Source: Porphyromonadaceae bacterium UBA7048
Lineage (GTDB): Bacteria; Bacteroidota; Bacteroidia; Bacteroidales; Muribaculaceae
Direction of reading: 5' to 3'
NCBI GenBank assembly: GCA_002493945.1
Contig: DLAL01000068.1
Span: 1 to 26,839 of the forward strand
DNA: 26,839 nt
Shown here: in pieces, positions 8,644 to 15,831 of the stretch
Numbering within the stretch: the first letter of the stretch is position 1
How the letters are laid out: each line of letters begins with the position of its first letter
Program-made: the position numbers and the translations under genes
The notes under the pieces: generated by a model
Databases searched by the model: none
Told to the model about the DNA's origin: nothing
Seen by the model: the letters and a program-made list of their open reading frames with translations, nothing else

Positions 8644-10221
8644 TCAAGAGTTGAATCGGGCGGCCACTTCGGTAGCGGCTGCTGTGAGCTTGGCTTCGAT
8701 GTCTTCGTTCAGTACACCCTTGGCGAGCGGAGCGAGGACGTCTTCGGCATGGCCGGCCTGAAGGAGCTGGAGGAGCTGCTTCTCGAATTCGGCCACATTC
8801 TCCAGAGGCACGTTCTCGAGGAGGCCGTGCACACCGCAGTAGATGACGGCGATTTCCTCGCCTACACCCATAGGATGATACTGGGGCTGGATGAGAAGGC
8901 GTTCGTTCTTGCGGCCCTTGTCGATGACACGGGCGGTCACGGCATCCATGTCGCCGCCGAACTTGGTGAACGACTCGAGCTCGCGGAACTGTGCCTGGTC
9001 GATTTTCAGCGTACCTGCCACTTTCTTCATGGCCTTCACCTGAGCGTTACCGCCCACACGCGACACGGAGATACCGACGTTGATGGCCGGACGGATACCA
9101 CGGTTGAAGAGGGCCGTCTCAAGGAAGATCTGACCGTCGGTAATCGAAATCACGTTGGTCGGGATGTATGCCGATACGTCGCCGGCCTGGGTCTCGATGA
9201 TAGGGAGAGCCGTCAGCGAGCCGCCGGCCTTCACCATGGGCTTGAGCACCTCGGGGAGGTCGTTCATCTGCGAGGCCACTTCCTGATTGTCGATAATCTT
9301 GGCGGCACGCTCGAGCAGACGCGAGTGGAGGTAGAAGATATCGCCGGGGTATGCCTCGCGGCCCGAAGGACGCTTGAGGATGAGCGATACCTCACGATAG
9401 GCGACGGCCTGCTTGGAGAGGTCGTCGTATACGATAAGGGCGTCGCGGCCGGTGTCGCGGAAATATTCGCCGATGGCGACGCCTGCGAAGGGAGCGAAGA
9501 ATCGCATGGCTGCCGACTCCGAAGCCGTGGCTGCAACCACCACGGTGTACTCGAGGGCGCCGTGCTCGCGGAGGGTCTGCACCAGTGCTGCGATGGACGA
9601 AGCCTTCTGACCGATGGCCACGTAGATACAGTAGACGGGCTTGCCTGCCTCGAAGTTCTTGCGCTGGTTGATGATGGTGTCGATGGCGATGGCCGTCTTG
9701 CCGATCTGGCGGTCGCCGATGATGAGCTCACGCTGTCCGCGGCCGATAGGCACCATCGAGTCGATGGCCTTCAGACCGGTCTGGAGCGGCTGGGTCACGG
9801 GCTGGCGGTAGATTACGCCGGGAGCCTTGCGCTCGAGGGGGAGACGGATGAGCTTGCCGTCGATAGGACCGCGTCCGTCGACAGGCTCGCCAAGTACGTT
9901 AATGACACGGCCCAGCAAGCCTTCGCCCACGGGGATGGAGGCAATCTCGCCGGTGCGGCGTACGGTCATGTTCTCGGTGACCTTGCTGACGTTGTTCATA
10001 AGAATAACGCCGACGTTGCTTTCTTCAAGGTTCATGGCCACGCCCTTGACGCCGTTCTCGAACTCTACAAGTTCGTTGGCGCCGACATTGTCGAGGCCGT
10101 AGACGTGAGCAACGCCGTCGCCTACTTCGAGGACAGTACCGACTTCTTCGAATACCACCTTCGAGTTGACGTTCTCGAGCTGTTGCTTCAATACTTCTGA
10201 AATCTCGCTGGGATTTATCAT
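8644..10221 (-). CDS. atpA: F1Fo-ATP synthase alpha subunit
   Basis: This 525-aa non-catalytic nucleotide-binding subunit of F1 has the Walker A motif GDRQIGKT at residues 169-176, the preceding PIGRGQRELIIGD segment, and the IVYDDLSKQA stretch of the Walker B region. The N-terminal region (about residues 1-25) is the part that contacts the delta subunit in other enzymes, and a beta-barrel domain follows it. ATG 10219-10221 is the natural family start. A 113-base gap separates it from atpH, the longest internal gap in the block, and it contains a direct repeat and a hairpin listed separately. Confidence 0.98.
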   Translation of the reverse strand: MINPSEISEVLKQQLENVNSKVVFEEVGTVLEVGDGVAHVYGLDNVGANELVEFENGVKGVAMNLEESNVGVILMNNVSKVTENMTVRRTGEIASIPVGEGLLGRVINVLGEPVDGRGPIDGKLIRLPLERKAPGVIYRQPVTQPLQTGLKAIDSMVPIGRGQRELIIGDRQIGKTAIAIDTIINQRKNFEAGKPVYCIYVAIGQKASSIAALVQTLREHGALEYTVVVAATASESAAMRFFAPFAGVAIGEYFRDTGRDALIVYDDLSKQAVAYREVSLILKRPSGREAYPGDIFYLHSRLLERAAKIIDNQEVASQMNDLPEVLKPMVKAGGSLTALPIIETQAGDVSAYIPTNVISITDGQIFLETALFNRGIRPAINVGISVSRVGGNAQVKAMKKVAGTLKIDQAQFRELESFTKFGGDMDAVTARVIDKGRKNERLLIQPQYHPMGVGEEIAVIYCGVHGLLENVPLENVAEFEKQLLQLLQAGHAEDVLAPLAKGVLNEDIEAKLTAAATEVAARFNS

Positions 10222-10246
10222 TTAATGTGCGTGAGCTTTGTTTGGT

Positions 10247-10270
10247 TTAAGAGGGACGAGTTAAGAGGGA
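10247..10270 (-). repeat. 10-bp direct repeat in the atpH-atpA gap
   Basis: On the - strand TCCCTCTTAA occurs twice with 4 bases between the copies (10261-10270 and 10247-10256), giving a 14-bp period. The second copy ends 25 bases upstream of the atpA start codon, so both would lie in the leader of atpA on the polycistronic RNA. The pyrimidine-rich character contrasts with the surrounding coding DNA. Its function is unknown; protein or sRNA binding is only a possibility. Confidence 0.6.
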
Positions 10271-10282
10271 GTGTGTGAAAGA

Positions 10283-10299
10283 CGGGCGCCTGGAGCCCG
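10283..10299 (-). promoter_or_regulatory. short GC-rich hairpin in the atpH-atpA gap
   Basis: CGGGC (10283-10287) pairs with GCCCG (10295-10299) around a 7-nt loop, in the non-coding gap before atpA. It lies just upstream of the direct repeat in the transcript. It could be an RNA processing or stability element that sets the alpha subunit level, but the 5-bp stem is short and may be chance. Confidence 0.35.
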
Positions 10300-10334
10300 G
10301 TTGAAAATTCGTGGCGGGACAGAAGTCGCGCGGC

Positions 10335-10886
10335 TCAGTCGGCGGCGAGGCTCCGGCGCAGCTCCTTGAGCTGACCGGCCACCGAAGCGTCGAGACGCTC
10401 GGAGTTGACCGTGACTGTGAAACCGCCGATCAGCGCGGGGTCGATGGAGTACTCGTACTCCATCGTACCACGGCCGATATGACGTGAGATGATGTCCTCA
10501 AGACGTTTGCGTCCGGCTTCGGTCATCGGTGCCGCACTGACTATCGACACACGGAATATGTCGTGGCGGGTGCGGTATAGGTCGACGAAAGCCCGGGCGA
10601 TATCCCTGGCAAGGTCGAGTCGTCCGTTCTGTGCCAGCAGCGCGAGGAAGTCGGCGTACGTGGTGTCGGCGGCAGCATCTGAGCCTCCGGCGGCAGCCAC
10701 GAGGAGCGCTTTCTTGTCGGCAGGGTCGACGAACGGATTAGCGAGAGTCTTTGCCATGGCCGGCTGTGCCTTGAAGGTAGTCTCCAGGTTCTGCATCAGC
10801 GAGTACAGCCGCTCGTTGTCCTTGCGGTCTTCGCCGACTTCATACAGAGCCTTAGCATAGCGGCGGGGAATAAGTCCTTTGTCCAT
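10335..10886 (-). CDS. atpH: F1Fo-ATP synthase delta subunit
   Basis: This 183-aa stator subunit joins the top of F1 to the peripheral stalk (subunit b). The N-terminal helical domain starts RRYAKALYEVGEDR, the common OSCP/delta opening. The C-terminal portion has the conserved SIDPALIGGFTVTVNSERLDASVAGQLKELRRSL pattern, close to the family's P-x-L-I-G-G-x-x-x-x-x-x-x-x-x-D-x-S signature. Length is typical. It begins 6 bases after atpF, so coupled translation is likely. The 113-base gap to atpA lies downstream. Confidence 0.95.
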   Translation of the reverse strand: MDKGLIPRRYAKALYEVGEDRKDNERLYSLMQNLETTFKAQPAMAKTLANPFVDPADKKALLVAAAGGSDAAADTTYADFLALLAQNGRLDLARDIARAFVDLYRTRHDIFRVSIVSAAPMTEAGRKRLEDIISRHIGRGTMEYEYSIDPALIGGFTVTVNSERLDASVAGQLKELRRSLAAD

Positions 10887-10892
10887 ATCTTA

Positions 10893-11390
10893 TCAGTTGT
10901 TCTTTTCTATCTCGTCAAGCATGGAGTCGACCAGCTGCTGCTGAGCCTTGTCCTGCTTCATCTGGTTCTGAACGATGCGCCCGGCAATCTGCAGAGCGAA
11001 GTCGCTGACGCGGTTGCGGAATTGCTGTTCGGCCTCTTTCTGCTGCTGCTGAATCTGGAGTCTGGCATTGTCCATCACCTTCTGAGCTTCAGCCTGGGCC
11101 GCTACGCGCGCCTGCTCGACAATCTGAGTCTTCATCTTGTCGGCGTCGCGGAGTATCTGGGCCTGTTCGCGGCGTGCTTCGCTGATGTAGTTCTCAGCGT
11201 CGCGTCGCGCGTTGGCCAGCTGCTCCTGAGCTGCCTGAGCATATTCCACACCCTTGTCGATCAGGTCGGCACGTTGGTCGACACTCTTGAGTATCATCGG
11301 CCAGGCAAACCTCCACAGGATGAGGAAGAGGATGCCGAATGCGATGAACATCCAGAATATCAGGCCAAAATCGGGAGTGAAGAGTTCCAT
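10893..11390 (-). CDS. atpF: F1Fo-ATP synthase b subunit
   Basis: This 165-aa peripheral stalk subunit has one N-terminal TM helix (about residues 8-30, IFWMFIAFGILFLILWRF). A long charged helix rich in Ala, Gln, Glu and Arg follows and forms the dimeric coiled coil reaching F1. The composition and length match single-type AtpF proteins, and no second b' gene is present, so a b2 homodimer is expected. ATG 11388-11390 lies 22 bases after atpE. It sits between atpE and atpH in the usual bacterial order. Confidence 0.96.
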   Translation of the reverse strand: MELFTPDFGLIFWMFIAFGILFLILWRFAWPMILKSVDQRADLIDKGVEYAQAAQEQLANARRDAENYISEARREQAQILRDADKMKTQIVEQARVAAQAEAQKVMDNARLQIQQQQKEAEQQFRNRVSDFALQIAGRIVQNQMKQDKAQQQLVDSMLDEIEKNN

Positions 11391-11412
11391 TTAATCAGCT
11401 TGGGGATGTTGA

Positions 11413-11655
11413 TTAGAGGAAGAGCGAAAGAGCGCAGACAATCACGGCGAAGAGAGCCACACCTTCGACGAGAGCGGCAATCACAATCATGTTGCTTCGG
11501 ATGTCGCCGGCGGCTTCGGGCTGACGTGCGATGGCTTCCATGGCCGATGCACCGATTTTGCCGATACCGATACCTGCGCCGATAGCTGCGATGGCTGCGC
11601 CGAAAGAGGCGCCGAGTCCCAATACGGGAGCGATTTCTGCTAAAAGTCCTAACAT
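11413..11655 (-). CDS. atpE: F1Fo-ATP synthase c subunit, proton type by sequence
   Basis: This 80-aa hairpin of two TM helices forms the membrane rotor ring. The polar loop is ARQPE (residues 43-47) and the ion-carrying carboxylate is Glu64 in helix 2. Compared by eye with the sodium-type c subunit of Ilyobacter, the sodium-ligand glutamine of helix 1 is Ile31 here and the residue after the glutamate is Gly65 instead of Ser. The first helix has the Gly-rich AIGAGIGIGKIGAS run. I infer proton coupling. A 72-base gap to atpB lies upstream, with no recognisable promoter box. Confidence 0.96.
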   Translation of the reverse strand: MLGLLAEIAPVLGLGASFGAAIAAIGAGIGIGKIGASAMEAIARQPEAAGDIRSNMIVIAALVEGVALFAVIVCALSLFL

Positions 11656-11727
11656 AGCTTTTGAGAGTTTAATATTTTAGTAATTTTTGTTTTCGTGTCT
11701 GTACGGTGAAGAGAGAGCTGTGCGGTG

Positions 11728-12852
11728 TCATACGAGAGTCTCCTCGATCTGCTTGCCGATCTCGGCGGCGGTCTCGTGTCCGTGAGCCTCATGGGGCTGC
11801 TCCTGCGCCATGCCGATGAATATGGCCGAGAGCATGGTGAACACATATGCCTGGATGAAGCTGACAAGCGTGTCGATGAGAAGCATGAATATCGAGAAGA
11901 TGAGCGACACTACCGTGGCTGCGCCTCCGGCCACGGGAGCGATAGCCGAGAAGATGAAGATGAGCAGCGTCAGTGTGATGACTATCATGTGGCCGCCCAT
12001 CATGTTGGCGAAGAGACGGACAGTCAGCGCCGCCGGCTTGGTGAACATGCCGAATATCTCGATGACGGGCATGATGGGAATCGGGAACTTGAGCCACAGA
12101 GGCACATCAGGCCAGAATATTTCCTTCCAGTAGTGGCGGTTGGCGAAGATGTTAGTCACAAGGAAGGTGCATATCGAGAGGACGAGTGTCACAGCGATGT
12201 TGCCGGTAAGGTTGGCGCCGCCGGGGAAGATGACAATCAGGCCCATGAGGTTCATCACCAGGATGAAGAAGAACACCGACAGCAGGTAGGGCGCGAAGCG
12301 CTTGGCCTGCGGGCCGAGGATGGGCTTGATGACGCCGTCGTAGACAAATGTGACGCAGGCTTCGACAGCTCCGAGGCCCTTGCGCGGTGCCTTGTAGGGA
12401 TGGCGGCGCAGGAAAGCGGCGAGCCACAGGAAGACTCCCACCACGATGAGCACGGTGATGAACAGCGCGCACACGTTCTTGGTGATGGAGAAGTCCCACG
12501 GACGCACCTCCTCGCCGTCGACTATCTCCACGACTTTGCCCTTGTACTTGCTGTCCTCGGGAGCGATGCGGAATGTGCATCCTCCGTCAGCATAGGTCTC
12601 GCCGTGGGTGATGTGCGACGACGAGAAGCAGTGGAAGCCGTCGGAAGCGTAGACGATGACGGGCAGAGGTATGCGGTGGTGATGGTCGAAAGGCACTTCC
12701 CAGCCGTAGCCGTCGCCGAGATGCTCGAAGATGATTGCCTTCGGGTCGATTTTGGTCGATCCCGAGTCGGCGGTCCCGGCATCGGATGCCGCGGCAGGCA
12801 GCGCGAACACCGCCAGCAGCAGGCTTATGAGAATCAGTCTAATTTTGGTCAT
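11728..12852 (-). CDS. atpB: F1Fo-ATP synthase a subunit with signal peptide and periplasmic extension
   Basis: This 374-aa Fo stator subunit holds the two proton half-channels. The essential arginine is Arg279 in LTVRLFANMMGGH. The N-terminus from ATG 12850-12852 is a clear signal peptide (MTKIRLILISLLLAVFALPA, cleavage likely after ALPAAA or ALPAAAS). About 100 residues of predicted periplasmic sequence follow before the first core TM helix near 127. This makes it about 100 aa longer than E. coli subunit a (271 aa), an extension I associate with Bacteroidetes. An upstream in-frame ATG (12871-12873) would overlap atpC by 13 bases and add seven residues; I preferred the later start because it gives a clean signal peptide. 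The extension has two cysteines and a DHHH cluster. Confidence 0.95.
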   Translation of the reverse strand: MTKIRLILISLLLAVFALPAAASDAGTADSGSTKIDPKAIIFEHLGDGYGWEVPFDHHHRIPLPVIVYASDGFHCFSSSHITHGETYADGGCTFRIAPEDSKYKGKVVEIVDGEEVRPWDFSITKNVCALFITVLIVVGVFLWLAAFLRRHPYKAPRKGLGAVEACVTFVYDGVIKPILGPQAKRFAPYLLSVFFFILVMNLMGLIVIFPGGANLTGNIAVTLVLSICTFLVTNIFANRHYWKEIFWPDVPLWLKFPIPIMPVIEIFGMFTKPAALTVRLFANMMGGHMIVITLTLLIFIFSAIAPVAGGAATVVSLIFSIFMLLIDTLVSFIQAYVFTMLSAIFIGMAQEQPHEAHGHETAAEIGKQIEETLV

Positions 12853-12860
12853 GGCCGGAA

Positions 12861-13097
12861 TCAATAAACGCATACTGTGACAACGTTGTTGTCTACATCG
12901 GCAATGCCGCCGCCGATTGCCGAGACGCCTTCGGTGCCGTCGGTGCAGCTGTAGCGGACGGTACCGCGGTTGAGAGCGGCAAGGAGCGAGGCGTGGTTGC
13001 GCAGGACGGTGAATTCGCCCATGGCGCCGGGAAGCGTCACGGAGTTGACTTCGCCCGTATAGAGCACCTCTTCCGACGATATTATCTCAAGTTTCAT
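12861..13097 (-). CDS. atpC: F1Fo-ATP synthase epsilon subunit, beta-domain only
   Basis: This 78-aa protein matches the N-terminal beta-sandwich domain of epsilon (KLEIISSEEVLYTGEVNSVTLPGAMGEFTVLRNHASLLAAL). It stops after that domain (GGGIADVDNNVVTVCVY). The C-terminal two-helix domain, which in E. coli and Bacillus (about 133-139 aa) inhibits ATP hydrolysis, is absent. Short epsilon proteins are usual in Bacteroidetes, so this is probably not a truncation. It should still connect gamma to the c-ring. It lies 70 bases after atpD and 8 bases before atpB. The AtpI-like small gene that some relatives have between atpC and atpB is not present. Confidence 0.94.
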   Translation of the reverse strand: MKLEIISSEEVLYTGEVNSVTLPGAMGEFTVLRNHASLLAALNRGTVRYSCTDGTEGVSAIGGGIADVDNNVVTVCVY

Positions 13098-13167
13098 ATG
13101 TGAGTGTAGCGGTATTGCCTTATTGCGTTGTTAATAATGGAGTTTCTTGGTGAACCGGGCGTCGGTC

Positions 13168-14670
13168 TCACTTGACTTCGGCCAGGAGTCGCTTGCCCTT
13201 CTCGATGGCTTCGTCGATGGTGCCGACGTTGAGGAATGCCTGTTCGGGGTATTCGTCCATTTCGCCGGAAAGAATCATCTTGAAGCCGCGGATGGTCTCG
13301 CTCAGGGGCACCATCACGCCGGGAAGACCGGTGAACTGCTCGGCCACATGGAAGGGCTGCGAGAGGAATCGCTGTGCACGGCGTGCCCGGGCCACGACGA
13401 GCTTGTCGTCGTCGGAGAGCTCGTCGACACCGAGGATGGCGATGATGTCCTGGAGTTCGTTGTACTTCTGGAGGAGCTGCTTGACGGCCTGAGCAGTCTG
13501 GTAGTGCTCCTCGCCTATGATGTTGGGGTCAAGGATACGCGACGTGGATTCGAGGGGATCGACGGCGGGATAGATACCGAGCTCGGCAATCTTACGCGAC
13601 AGCACCGTGGTAGCGTCGAGGAAGCTGAAGGTGGTAGCCGGAGCAGGGTCAGTAAGGTCGTCGGCCGGCACGTAGATGGCCTGCACGGATGTAATCGAAC
13701 CGTTCTTGGTCGAGGTGATGCGTTCCTGAAGCTCACCCATCTCAGATGCCAGTGTAGGCTGATAACCTACGGCCGAAGGCATACGGCCCAGAAGGGCGGA
13801 CACCTCCGAACCGGCCTGGGTGAAACGGAAGATGTTGTCGATGAAGAGGAGCACGTCCTTGCCGCCGGCACCCTGGTCGCGGAACTGCTCGGCAACGGTA
13901 AGACCCGACAGAGCCACACGCAGACGTGCGCCCGGCGGTTCGTTCATCTGGCCGAACACGAGCGTGGCCTGAGAGTCCTTGAGATGCTCGACGTCGACGT
14001 CGTGGAGGTTCCACTCGCCCTTCTCCATGCCTTCCTTGAACTTGTCGCCATACTTCATGACGCCGCTCTCGATCATTTCGCGGAGAAGGTCGTTGCCCTC
14101 ACGTGTACGTTCGCCCACACCGGTGAACACCGAGAAGCCGTCGTGGCCTTTGGCGATATTGTTGATGAGCTCCATGATGAGCACGGTCTTGCCCACACCG
14201 GCACCGCCGAAGAGGCCGATCTTACCGCCCTTGCTGTACGGCTCGAGGAGGTCGATTACCTTGATGCCCGTGGCGAGAATCTCCGTACCGATGGTGAGGT
14301 CCTCGAATTCGGGAGCGGGCTGATGGATGGAGCGGAGGTTTTCGCGCTTCAGGGGAGGGAGTTTGTCGATTGCGTCACCGACCACGTTGAGCAGACGGCC
14401 TTTTACCTGGTCGCCCGTAGGAACGGCGATGGGACGCTCGAGGTTGTTGACGGGCAAGCCGCGACGGAGACCGTCGGTACTCTCCATGGCCACACAGCGG
14501 ACAGTTGACTCGCCGATGTGCTGCTCTACTTCGAGGATGAGTTGGGTGCCGTCTTCACGGTCAATAGAAAGTGCGGTATAAATCGGCGGAAGGATGACGC
14601 CGTCGCCTTCGAAGGCAACGTCGACGACCGGGCCGATTACCTGCGCGATTTTACCTGTAGTATCGCTCAT
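13168..14670 (-). CDS. atpD: F1Fo-ATP synthase beta subunit
   Basis: This 500-aa catalytic subunit of F1 has the Walker A motif GGAGVGKT (residues 155-162), the catalytic GERTREGNDL segment (glutamate at about 187) and the ALSGLTVAEQFRDQ...DVLLFIDNIFRFTQAGSEVSALLGRMPSAVGYQPTL region carrying Walker B. Length is slightly above the usual 460-480 aa. It is the first ATP synthase gene of the inserted cluster, 37 bases after nuoH, with no promoter box in the gap. The ATG at 14668-14670 begins the usual N-terminus (GKIAQVIGPVVDV follows). Confidence 0.98.
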   Translation of the reverse strand: MSDTTGKIAQVIGPVVDVAFEGDGVILPPIYTALSIDREDGTQLILEVEQHIGESTVRCVAMESTDGLRRGLPVNNLERPIAVPTGDQVKGRLLNVVGDAIDKLPPLKRENLRSIHQPAPEFEDLTIGTEILATGIKVIDLLEPYSKGGKIGLFGGAGVGKTVLIMELINNIAKGHDGFSVFTGVGERTREGNDLLREMIESGVMKYGDKFKEGMEKGEWNLHDVDVEHLKDSQATLVFGQMNEPPGARLRVALSGLTVAEQFRDQGAGGKDVLLFIDNIFRFTQAGSEVSALLGRMPSAVGYQPTLASEMGELQERITSTKNGSITSVQAIYVPADDLTDPAPATTFSFLDATTVLSRKIAELGIYPAVDPLESTSRILDPNIIGEEHYQTAQAVKQLLQKYNELQDIIAILGVDELSDDDKLVVARARRAQRFLSQPFHVAEQFTGLPGVMVPLSETIRGFKMILSGEMDEYPEQAFLNVGTIDEAIEKGKRLLAEVK

Positions 14671-14707
14671 TGTAGGTGATATCTTGGGGTGAGTGATTGA
14701 TTCTTAA

Positions 14708-15784
14708 TTAGAAGTGGAGGTCGTAGACGATGATGAGCACCATCAGCACGAGGTTGACAAGGTTGATGGGGAGGAGATACTTCCATTCGAGCGAAAGCAG
14801 CTGGTCGATGCGCAGACGGGGGAAGGTCCACTTGAACCATATGATGACGAACGAAAGGAGGATGGCCTTGCCGATGAACCACACTACAGAGGGAATGTAA
14901 TCCATGATGTGGTTGAAGCCGTCGAGTCCGGGAATGTGGAGAGGCATCCAGCCGCCGAAGAAGAGGAGCGTTGCCACGCCCGAGACGATGAAGAGGTTGA
15001 GGTACTCGGCCAGATAGAAGAAACCGAAGTGCATACCGGAGTACTCGGTGTGGTAACCTGCCGTAAGCTCACTCTCGGCCTCGGGAAGGTCGAACGGGCC
15101 GCGGTTGGTCTCGGCCGTACCGGCTATCATGTAGATGACGAAGGCGATGATGGCAGGGATGTGGCCCTTGAAGATGAACCACAGGTCAGCCTGCTCCTCG
15201 ACGATGCCGCCGACCGACATGGTGCCTGCGAGGCACACCATAGTGATGACGGACAGACCTATCGAAAGTTCGTAGCTGACCATCTGGGCGCCCGAACGCA
15301 GCGAGCCGATGAGGGTGAACTTATTGTTCGACGACCAGCCTGCAAGCAGGATACCGAGCACGCCTATGGACGAAACGGCGATGAGGAAGAAGATGCCGAT
15401 ATTGAAGTCGATGATCTGAAGACCGTTGCCCCAGGGAAGCACCGCAAACGCGAGCATCGAGGCGATGATGACCAGATAGGGAGCGAGAGCGAAGAGGAAG
15501 CGGTCGATATGGTCAAGGTGGATAATCTCCTTGATGAGCATCTTGAACATATCGGCGAAGCTCTGGAGAAGACCCCAGGGACCTACGCGGTTAGGACCGA
15601 GACGGCACTGGAAGGCGGCGCAGAGCTTGCGCTCGTAGTATATATAGAAGAGAGCCAGCAATGCATAGACCAGAAGCAGACCCACGCCTATAAGCAGACA
15701 TTCTACCGTAGTGGAGAGCCATCCGGGCATGATTGAGCGGAACGAACTGTCGATCCACGAGGTGATGAAAGATAAATCTTGCAT
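14708..15784 (-). CDS. nuoH: NADH-quinone oxidoreductase-like complex, membrane subunit H
   Basis: This 358-aa, 8-TM subunit forms much of the quinone chamber and links it to the proton-pumping arm. Family motifs are present: the RLGPNRVGPWGLLQSFADMFKMLIKE stretch near residues 61-86, ETNRGPFDLPEAESELTAGYHTEYSG with its conserved acidic residues, and the terminal FKWTFPRLRIDQLLSLEWKYLLPINL. Length is slightly above E. coli NuoH (325 aa). In standard nuo operons nuoI follows directly, but here atpD follows after 37 bases and nuoI comes only after the eight ATP synthase genes. It begins 47 bases after nuoCD. Confidence 0.97.
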   Translation of the reverse strand: MQDLSFITSWIDSSFRSIMPGWLSTTVECLLIGVGLLLVYALLALFYIYYERKLCAAFQCRLGPNRVGPWGLLQSFADMFKMLIKEIIHLDHIDRFLFALAPYLVIIASMLAFAVLPWGNGLQIIDFNIGIFFLIAVSSIGVLGILLAGWSSNNKFTLIGSLRSGAQMVSYELSIGLSVITMVCLAGTMSVGGIVEEQADLWFIFKGHIPAIIAFVIYMIAGTAETNRGPFDLPEAESELTAGYHTEYSGMHFGFFYLAEYLNLFIVSGVATLLFFGGWMPLHIPGLDGFNHIMDYIPSVVWFIGKAILLSFVIIWFKWTFPRLRIDQLLSLEWKYLLPINLVNLVLMVLIIVYDLHF

Positions 15785-15831
15785 GATGCTTTATTGATTG
15801 CGAGTTACTTATACGGTATTCTGAGTTTGTC

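Noticed and set aside
12861..13097. Epsilon subunit read as a truncated pseudogene
   Set aside because: Beta-domain-only epsilon proteins of about 80 aa are usual in Bacteroidetes and the frame is clean.
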